Below are positions 1 to 5,630 of a stretch of DNA of 5,630 nt, piece by piece. Source of the stretch: JBELHJ01 sp042091495. GTDB taxonomy: Bacteria; Bacteroidota; Bacteroidia; Flavobacteriales; Flavobacteriaceae. How positions within the stretch are numbered: position 1 is the stretch's first letter; each line of letters opens with the position of its first letter. The translations under genes and the position numbers were made by a program. The notes under the pieces were generated by a model. That model worked only from the letters and a program-made list of their open reading frames with translations. It searched no databases and was not told where the DNA came from. The stretch is taken from positions 1-5,630 of the forward strand of contig JBELHJ010000094.1 of the NCBI GenBank assembly GCA_042091495.1, read 5' to 3'.

Positions 1-33
1 ATAAGAGAGCTCCTACAAAAAATTAGTGGTTAA
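1..33 (+). CDS. Possible 3' end of an upstream gene (C-terminal 10 codons)
   Basis: Frame 1 reads I-R-E-L-L-Q-K-I-S-G and then a TAA stop at 31-33, seven bases before a hairpin terminator, which is where a gene end would be expected. The other two forward frames also meet stops early (TAA at 2-4, TAG at 24-26), so the frame is not proven and the gene could end in frame 3 at 26 instead. Ten residues cannot identify a family. The I-R-E beginning is faintly like the C-terminus of LacI/GalR-type regulators, which often sit upstream of susCD pairs in flavobacteria, but this is speculation. Confidence 0.3.
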   Translation: MRELLQKISG

Positions 34-39
34 AAGCAA

Positions 40-66
40 AAAAGGAACAGTAAAACTGTTCCTTTT
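40..66 (+). terminator. Rho-independent-type hairpin terminator of the upstream gene
   Basis: Bases 40-50 (AAAAGGAACAG) pair perfectly with 56-66 (CTGTTCCTTTT), giving an 11-bp stem around the 5-base loop TAAAA. The stem ends in four T on the + strand and is preceded by an A-run on the left, so it could also stop transcription on the - strand. It lies directly after the putative upstream stop codon, which fits an end of transcription there and separates that gene from the susCD-like operon. Confidence 0.7.
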
Positions 67-86
67 AACTAACTAACTAACTAACC
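67..86 (+). repeat. Short tandem repeat (AACT)4-AACC
   Basis: Four exact copies of AACT and a fifth copy ending in C follow the terminator stem. Because the unit is four bases long and each junction creates TAA (66, 70, 74, 78 and 82), the repeat puts stop codons in all three forward frames. It may simply be a slippage-prone microsatellite. Any role as a backup translation stop is inference. Confidence 0.8.
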
Positions 87-113
87 ACCTTATTATGAAA
101 ATAAAAGTAGGCT

Positions 114-235
114 GCAAATATAGTGCTTTCATCTACATAAAATACTATTTCACAGATATTTTTTTGCTTTTTTAAAACAAAACGCAAAATACGGTGCTCT
201 TTTTCCTACAATAAAAGTTTCATCTATAGAAAATT
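114..235 (+). repeat. Degenerate two-copy repeat in the leader
   Basis: The first copy has GCAAATATAGTGCT at 114-127, overlapping TTTCATCTACATAAAATA at 127-144. The second has GCAAAATACGGTGCT at 184-198 and, after a longer spacer, TTTCATCTATAGAAAATT at 218-235. The two motif pairs occur in the same order with differing spacing, and TTTCATCTA is identical in both. In such AT-rich sequence this could be chance or a decayed duplication. A role as paired protein-binding sites is possible but unproven. Confidence 0.35.
162..189. other. Imperfect AT-rich stem-loop
   Basis: TTTTGC at 162-167 pairs with GCAAAA at 184-189, and TTTT at 168-171 pairs with AAAA at 179-182, leaving one bulged C at 183 and a seven-base loop. 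There are only two G-C pairs and no T-run directly after it, so it is a weak candidate for a terminator or attenuator. Confidence 0.25.
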
Positions 236-278
236 CTAATCGCTTCTTATACAATTATATTGAAGCATATTTTGTGTG

Positions 279-311
279 TTTGTGAATATTGTGTTATTAA
301 GCTGTTATAAT
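279..311 (+). promoter_or_regulatory. Weak candidate promoter for the susCD-like operon
   Basis: TTTG at 279-282 resembles the -33 element of Bacteroidota promoters, and TATAAT lies 23 bases further on at 306-311. The downstream element fits the Bacteroidota -7 consensus TANNTTTG poorly (the bases are TATAATTA), and no better pair was found by eye. It would give a 5' untranslated leader of roughly 100 bases before the ATG at 415. Confidence 0.2.
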
Positions 312-340
312 TATCATAAATGAAATATTAACAACATTTA

Positions 341-355
341 TTGCAAAATATGCAA
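341..355. promoter_or_regulatory. 15-bp inverted repeat TTGCA-N5-TGCAA
   Basis: The arms TTGCA (341-345) and TGCAA (351-355) are exact reverse complements around a five-base A/T spacer, 59 bases before the susC-like start. The geometry suits a dimeric regulator, and the position could overlap the transcribed leader. Arms of only five bases can easily arise by chance in AT-rich DNA, and no regulator family is indicated. Confidence 0.25.
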
Positions 356-414
356 CATAATACTGAAAGGATTACCCTTAAGTTTACTTAATTAAAAATT
401 ATGAACTAATACAA

Positions 415-3400
415 ATGATACTTACAACTCTAAAAAAAATGCAATGTTTTAAGTTACACCTAAAGTTACTTTTCGGACTTTTTTTGTGTTCCTCTTTTAA
501 TCTAGCAGCTCAGGAACGTGAAATTTACGGTAACATTAGTGATGAAAGTGGACAACCCTTATCTGGTGCCACTATTGTTCTAGTTAAAGAAAATAGCTCA
601 AATAGCTTTATAAAGGGAACTACTGCTGACTTTGATGGTAATTATAAAATTAATGTAAGCGGCAATGCTTATGACTTAATTATTTCTTATGTAGGATTTG
701 AAGATAAAAGAGTAAATATTGGCAGTCAAACTCAAATTGATGTCATACTTTCAACCAATGAATTAGACGAGGTCGTGCTCATTGGATATGGAACTACCAC
801 AAGAAGAGATGCCACAGGTGCAACGTCTACAGTAAAGCAGGAGGCCATTGAGCGAACTCAAATGAACTCTATTGGTGAAGTCCTTGAAGGTCGTGTTGCC
901 GGTTTGCAAGTTACTACCTCTGACGGTACTCCAGGGGGTGGATTTAAAATTAATATTCGTGGTGCTGCTGGATTATCGGCAAGCTCTGAACCACTTTATG
1001 TCATAGATGGATTTCCCTATGAGCCCGACCAAGAGGCAAATGAATTTAATTCGGGGTATGATTCAGCTCCAGATAACAACCCATTAAATTTTATAGATCC
1101 AAACTCTATTGAATCTATTGAAGTATTAAAAGATGCCTCAGCAACTGCCATTTATGGAGACCGAGGTGCTAATGGTGTTATAATCATCACTACAAAATCA
1201 GGTAAAATTGGAAAGCCAAGAGTTCAATTTAACACTTCGGTAGCAATTAGTGAGGTACCATATGATAGAATGCTACCTATGTTAAATACAGAACAATGGT
1301 TTGAAGTTCAGGCGCGAAAAAATTTCTACAATCAATACCGTTATGGATTAGACGCCAACGGAGAACTTGATTATAATACTGATGAGATAATACCTCTAAC
1401 TGGAGAATTTGCAGCGTACTACAATGAAAAATTTGGCTTGGAGCAGGGAGATGATGATTATCTTACCTTTAATTCACTAGATGATATTAGAAATACTGGC
1501 TCAATAGGGGGATACACTCCAGAAGAAAGAGCTGCCCTACCCTCAACAAACTGGCAAGATCGATTATTTAGGACTGGAACTTTGGCTTCTCATACGTTAA
1601 ATGTAAGTGGGGGTACAGAAAAAAACAGATATAACTATACTGGAACATTTCTACAAAACAAAGGCGTTGTTGTAAATTCTGGATTTGATCGTTTTGCATT
1701 TAATGCTAAGCTTAAAAACATACTTACTGATAGGTTAACGCTTTCTACAGTATTAACGCCATCTTTTTCTAAAAAATATGGACCCGCTGGTGGCGGTGGC
1801 AGACTTCAAAACAACTGGGGTCTTTTCTTAAGAGTACTAGGAACTCCCCCATATGCTGGAGCTGACTATGTAGACCCTGATGAAGATGAACTTATTGATG
1901 ATGAGGGCAACCAATTTTTTGGAGATCCCTTATACCAAGCTGAAAATGTAGAAAATGAAAATATCAACTATAATTTCAGAGGCAACATGAAGTTTGAATA
2001 CCAATTAACCGATGACCTTAAAGCCACCGTATTAGTTGGAGCAGGTACAGGGAGTAATTTTGTAAAAACATACAATCCACCTCAATTTGGAAACGGAGGA
2101 AGAACCCAAAATAAAGGACAGGTTATTAGATCAAGTGTAAGAAATCTAGATTACTTAAATAATAACTTATTGAATTACAAGAAAAAATTAGGTAAGCATA
2201 AAATAGATGGTCTTTTAGGTTACACACAGCAATATAAAGTGATGGATCGTTTACAAATTCAAATGAGAGGTTATGATGAAGATCATACCGGAGGCGCCAA
2301 TAACATCCAAGCAGGTACTGCGTTCCAAAATACCAGAGGGCGTTTTAATGAACAAAAGCGTATTGGTATATTATCAAGGCTTAATTACGTTTATGGTAAC
2401 AAATATTCATTTACTGCATCTTACCGCTTGGATGNNNNNNNNNNNNNNNNNNNNNNNNNNNNNNNNNNNNNNNNNNNNNNNNNNNNNNNNNNNNNNNNNN
2501 NNNNNNNNNNNNNNNNNNNNNNNNNNNNNNNNNNCTTAATTACGTTTATGGTAACAAATATTCATTTACTGCATCTTACCGCTTGGATGGCAATTCAAGA
2601 TTCGGTGAAGATAATCGATGGGGAGGATTCCCATCTGCAGCCTTTGCATGGACTGCTAGTAATGAGAATTTCTTAAAAAATTCTAAGACCATTAACAATT
2701 TAAAATGGAGAGTATCTTATGGTCAATCGGGATCCAGTGGGGTAAGAAATGACAACTCAAGAAGGGAATTAAATGTAGCCTATTATAATTATGGAGAAAC
2801 AGACGTGACTGGCTATGAAAATACCGTAAATGTTGACCCCAGTCTAACTTGGCAACGATCAGCACAATTTAACTCTGGAATCGACGCTTCTTTATTAAAT
2901 AATAGAGTAAAGTTTACAGTTGATGCTTATTTAAGACAAACGCGTGACATGTTATTAGAAAAACCTTTACCACCATCTTCTGGATTTGATGTAAGAATGG
3001 AAAATTCTGGAGATATTGATAATTGGGGGCTGGAATTTGCACTAAACACGGTTAACATAAAAGCCAACGATTTTAGTTGGGAGACTAATTTCACCATTGC
3101 TTTTGACCGTAGTGAAGTACTTGACTTAGGAGGTGTAGATTTTCAGCTTTTTAATGCTAAAGGCATGAAAGAAGACAACTTAATTCTGAAGGTTGGTGAA
3201 AATGTTGGAAACTGGTTTGGATATCAACAAGCAGGCATTTATGATGAAAGTGATTTTGATATTACTAGAGATGAAAACGGATATATCACCTCTATGAGTG
3301 TTAAAGATGGTGTGGCAGAAGATGTTGGAACTGTTGGCACGCTTATAGGAGATCCAAAATTTGAAGACATTAATGGAGATGGTCAAATTACTCCTGATGA

Positions 3401-3923
3401 TAGAACGATTATAGCGAGAGCACAACCAGACTTTTTTGGAGGGATATATAACAAATTCTCATACAAAAATTTATCATTAGGTATTATGGCTTCGTTTAGA
3501 TATGGAAATGATGTTATAAATGGTAATCGTTGGAGATATACCACGGCACAAAAACAAAATTACAACACCTTATTAGAGAACATGAATGCATGGACTCCAG
3601 AAAACACAAATACGCTTCACCCAAGATACAATACTGTTGATGAAAGACTTACAAGTCGTCATGTTGAAGATGGTTCATTTTTAAGAATCAACAACATCAG
3701 TTTAAGATATAATCTTTTGGGGTCACAACTTAAAAAAGCATTTTTTGACAATATTGAGTTTAGCGTAAATCTTGATAATTTCTTTCTCATTACCAACTAC
3801 TCTGGTAATGATCCAGAAACATCTGTTATGGGTGGCCGCTATAAATTCTTAGCTCAGGGATTAGATTATGGTGCTTATCCAAGAACTAAAAATGTAAGAT
3901 TAGGAGCCAGAATTAATTTTTAA
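415..3923 (+). CDS. SusC/RagA-family TonB-dependent outer-membrane transporter (split by an artefactual assembly gap)
   Basis: This is the outer-membrane barrel that imports oligomers (usually glycans) using TonB energy, in complex with the SusD-like lipoprotein encoded next. Removing 155 bases (100 N plus one copy of the 55-base duplication) gives one open frame of 1117 residues, normal for the family. Residues 1-33 are a signal peptide ending near L-A-A-Q. About 36-113 is a carboxypeptidase-D-regulatory-like beta domain, and no STN signalling domain precedes it. The Ton box DEVVLIGYG is at 118-126. The plug domain spans about 130-262 and ends in the SusC signature (EVLKDASATAIYG at 236-248, then GANGVIIITT). 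The barrel fills the rest and closes with a C-terminal Phe. An EF-hand-like loop DINGDGQITPDD lies at 933-944, and an acidic stretch at 487-497. ATG 439 (residue 9), preceded by eight A, is an equally plausible start giving the same mature protein. The family call is firm; the substrate is unknown. Confidence 0.95.
2380..2434 (+). repeat. Left copy of 55-base duplication flanking the gap
   Basis: This stretch, from CTTAATTACG to CGCTTGGATG, is identical base for base to 2535-2589 after the gap. It encodes L-N-Y-V-Y-G and onward to Y-R-L-D, a typical SusC barrel strand. A length of 55 equals a common de Bruijn k-mer size, which suggests contig-end overlap and not a biological repeat. Confidence 0.9.
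2435..2534. other. Assembly gap of exactly 100 N, probably artefactual
   Basis: The run of 100 N is a conventional placeholder length for an unsized scaffold join. The flanking sequences overlap exactly by 55 bases, so the two contigs most likely abut with nothing missing. Keeping the Ns shifts the downstream part of the transporter gene from frame 1 to frame 3. The translation continuing in frame 1 beyond the gap to about 2676 is therefore false, as is a separate gene start around 2583. Confidence 0.9.
2535..2589 (+). repeat. Right copy of 55-base duplication flanking the gap
   Basis: This is an exact copy of 2380-2434, beginning at the first base after the Ns. It encodes the same residues in frame 3 and runs directly into G-N-S-R-F-G-E-D-N-R-W-G, the usual continuation of this conserved SusC strand. 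The join without the duplicate is therefore the natural protein. Confidence 0.9.
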
Positions 3924-3940
3924 TTTAGAAATCAGTAATC
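3924..3940 (+). other. 17-base spacer between susC-like and susD-like genes
   Basis: Only 17 A/T-rich bases separate the TAA at 3921-3923 from the ATG at 3941. There is no terminator hairpin and no GGAGG-type ribosome site, as is usual in Bacteroidota. The spacing implies co-transcription of the two genes as an operon. Confidence 0.75.
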
Positions 3941-5630
3941 ATGAAAAATTCAAAATATAATATTTTTAAAGGTCTTTTTATAGTAGGATTGCTTTTCAAT
4001 TCTTGTATGGACCTTGAAGAAGACACCTCTAAAACAACCTTAACCTTAGATGCTTATTATCAAGATGAAGGGCAAGCACAGGGTGGCTTAAATGGTGTTT
4101 ATAGTAGTTTGAGAGACTACTTTAGAAACCATTATTTCTTAATGGGAACAGAAGGGACCCTTGCCATTTATGGAAACCGTCTACAAAACTATAATTACAA
4201 TTCTACTAACCAATATTTTATTAATAATTGGCGTACTGGTTATCGTGTAATTTATAATGCCAATTTATTTTTAAATAAAGTAGAGACTATTGAAATGGAT
4301 ACGGACTTAAAAAACAGCATGATTGCTGAAGCCCGTTTTTTAAGAGGACTTATTTACTTTAATCTAACGCAATTCTTTGGTGGCGTACCTATTGTGACCG
4401 AAGTAGATGAGGAATACGAAATTTCTCTAAAACCAAATGGTGAAAGAGATAATAAAGTAGCTCACATAGAAAAAGTATACCAACAAATTGTTGCTGATTT
4501 GGAATTTGCTGAGACCCACTTAAGACCATCTTATTATTCTGGTGAAGAAAACGCCCTTTCAGATATTGAAATATCTAAAGCTACTGTTGGAGCTGCTAAA
4601 GGGCTTCTTGCAAAAGTGCATTTAACAATGGCTGGCTGGCCACTTAACAAAGGCGCTTCACATTACCAAAAAGCTAAAGATTACGCACAAGAAGTTATTG
4701 ATTTAGGGTACTATACCCTCTTAGATGATTATTCACAATTATTTACACCGGCAAACGAAAACAATCAGGAAATAATTTTCAATATTGAATATAAGAGCCT
4801 TATTGACCAAGGCGCAGATTGGGGAGGCTGGCAAAACTCTAAGGTTCTTGAAGAAGGCTATGGCCGTTTCAAGTTGCACCCAAGTTTTTATTCTTTGGAG
4901 GAAAATAGTGATGCTTTAGTACCATCAAACCCTCATTTTGATGCAACAGACCCAAGAAGAGCCTATATTTCAGTAGATTGGGATCCTAAGAGAGGGGAAG
5001 CCTATTTCAACAGAGAACAACCAGATCTCAATAAAATTGAAACCTGGAAATTCAGACATGTAGCACCGCCATTAAGTAATAATGTCACAGATATAAATTG
5101 CTTAGTGCTGAGATATGCAGATGTATTAATGATTTATGCTGAAGCTGAAAACGAACTCAATGGCCCTACCCAAGACGCACTTGATAAATTAAATTTAGTT
5201 AGAGCAAGAGCAAGAAAAGGAATGCCTGCAGTAACCATTCCTGGAAATACGCCATATAATCCGGCAGATTTAACACAATGCCCTCTGGTGATTCCTGAAG
5301 CTAAAAGTATATCACCTTCAAATGAACCTGCCGACTTAACTTCGGGTTTAACTCAAGAAGAGTTAAGAGAAACCATTATGTATGATCGCGTAAAAGAACT
5401 TATGATGGAAGGCTGGGATAAGTATGATTTAATAAGAATGGGGCCTGAAGCTTTTATGAAATATGTAAAATTTCCAAAAGCTACAAAAACAGTGAAAGCT
5501 AAAGACCGCCCTAAAATTCCTTTATTTAACGCTAATTGTGAGCAAACAGGAGAGAAATCTATAAAAACAACCATCATTAAAGCCAACACTGTAAACGCTT
5601 CGAACAAAGCAGCAAGTGCACATAACATGT
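3941..5630 (+). CDS. SusD/RagB-family outer-membrane nutrient-binding lipoprotein (3' end outside the window)
   Basis: This is the surface lipoprotein that binds the substrate and forms the lid of the SusC-like transporter encoded just upstream. The frame is open for 563 codons to the window edge with no stop. The lipoprotein signal peptide ends in F-N-S-C with the lipidated Cys at 22. The following M-D-L-E-E-D is acidic, as in Bacteroidota surface-export signals. SusD hallmarks appear in order: AEARFLRGLIYFNLTQFFGG at 129-148 (helical TPR core), the LRYADVLMIYAEAENELNG helix at 390-408, LNLVRARAR at 417-425, and the DRVKELMMEGW...YDLIRMG block at 482-501. The usual closing segment (a PIPQxE-like motif, then NPG) has not appeared by residue 563, so the full protein is likely longer than about 600 residues. 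Two stretches look longer than usual, at about 428-470 and from 510 on. The family call is firm; the ligand is unknown. Confidence 0.93.
   Translation, partial: MKNSKYNIFKGLFIVGLLFNSCMDLEEDTSKTTLTLDAYYQDEGQAQGGLNGVYSSLRDYFRNHYFLMGTEGTLAIYGNRLQNYNYNSTNQYFINNWRTGYRVIYNANLFLNKVETIEMDTDLKNSMIAEARFLRGLIYFNLTQFFGGVPIVTEVDEEYEISLKPNGERDNKVAHIEKVYQQIVADLEFAETHLRPSYYSGEENALSDIEISKATVGAAKGLLAKVHLTMAGWPLNKGASHYQKAKDYAQEVIDLGYYTLLDDYSQLFTPANENNQEIIFNIEYKSLIDQGADWGGWQNSKVLEEGYGRFKLHPSFYSLEENSDALVPSNPHFDATDPRRAYISVDWDPKRGEAYFNREQPDLNKIETWKFRHVAPPLSNNVTDINCLVLRYADVLMIYAEAENELNGPTQDALDKLNLVRARARKGMPAVTIPGNTPYNPADLTQCPLVIPEAKSISPSNEPADLTSGLTQEELRETIMYDRVKELMMEGWDKYDLIRMGPEAFMKYVKFPKATKTVKAKDRPKIPLFNANCEQTGEKSIKTTIIKANTVNASNKAASAHNM

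Larger units (their letters stand above)
67..414 (+). other. Non-coding AT-rich leader between terminator and susC-like gene
   Basis: These roughly 350 bases contain no credible gene on either strand: every frame is broken by frequent stops, and the longest ATG-started reading I followed is 26 codons (95-175). The stretch holds the AACT repeat, a degenerate two-copy repeat (114-235), a weak AT hairpin (162-189), TATAAT at 306-311 and an inverted repeat at 341-355. It must carry the promoter and any regulator site for the downstream operon. No tRNA, rRNA or recognisable riboswitch was seen. Confidence 0.6.

Noticed and set aside
95..175. A 26-codon reading starting ATG-AAA-ATA in the leader, possible leader peptide.
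   Set aside because: It is short, has no run of a regulatory codon, no recognisable motif and no ribosome site; one copy of the degenerate repeat lies inside it. Chance is the simplest explanation.
401..409. ATG at 401 as an upstream start for the SusC-like gene.
   Set aside because: It is out of frame and stops after two codons (ATG AAC TAA).
2273..2539. 88-codon open reading running into the N gap on the + strand.
   Set aside because: It is an out-of-frame shadow within the SusC-like gene, extended only by translating Ns.
2535..2676. Continuation of the first SusC frame past the gap, ending at 2676.
   Set aside because: After the gap the residues in this frame bear no resemblance to SusC, while frame 3 carries the conserved barrel sequence. 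It is an artefact of the gap length.
3180..3425. 81-codon reading on the - strand.
   Set aside because: It is antisense to the strongly conserved SusC C-terminal coding region and has no recognisable features.
2583..3923. A separate 446-residue gene starting at TTG 2583.
   Set aside because: It begins in the middle of a conserved barrel strand inside the duplicated 55 bases and has no signal peptide. It is the 3' part of the gene that starts at 415.
5353..5628. 91-codon reading on the - strand with some hydrophobic residues.
   Set aside because: It is antisense to the SusD-like gene, whose conserved block lies at 5384-5443; the hydrophobicity mirrors Lys/Asn/Thr-rich codons on the other strand.
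1..5630. Search for CRISPR arrays, tRNA or rRNA genes, insertion sequences, toxin-antitoxin pairs or an undescribed system.
   Set aside because: Nothing beyond an ordinary susCD-like operon is supported; the only long exact repeat is the contig-end overlap at the gap.

Overview
The window looks like part of a polysaccharide- or glycan-utilisation locus from an AT-rich member of the Bacteroidota, most likely a flavobacterium. The grounds are a SusC/RagA-type TonB-dependent transporter followed 17 bases later by a SusD/RagB-type lipoprotein, AT-rich codon use, no Shine-Dalgarno motif before either start, and A-rich start contexts. The family calls are firm. The species and the imported substrate cannot be read from this stretch.

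Layout, all on the + strand: (1) bases 1-33 may hold the last codons of an upstream gene, followed by a good hairpin terminator at 40-66. (2) Bases 67-414 are a non-coding, very AT-rich leader with a short (AACT) tandem repeat, a degenerate two-copy repeat, a weak AT hairpin, a 15-bp inverted repeat and at best weak promoter-like signals. (3) Bases 415-3923 hold the SusC-like transporter gene, interrupted by a run of 100 N. (4) Bases 3941-5630 hold the SusD-like lipoprotein gene, whose 563 visible codons run off the right edge without a stop.

The N gap is probably a scaffolding artefact. The 55 bases before it (2380-2434) recur exactly after it (2535-2589). Removing one copy and the Ns (155 bases) joins the two reading frames into one uninterrupted 1117-residue protein of normal SusC architecture and length. 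The gene should be read as one intact transporter, not as two fragments or a pseudogene.

Together the pair would form the outer-membrane pedestal-bin complex: the SusD-like lipoprotein caps the SusC-like barrel, captures an oligomer at the cell surface and delivers it for TonB-driven import. No enzyme or identified regulator lies within the window, and I see no sign of a previously undescribed system. The points worth a second look are the false gap, two apparent insertions in the SusD C-terminal half, two acidic or EF-hand-like loops in SusC, and the structured leader.
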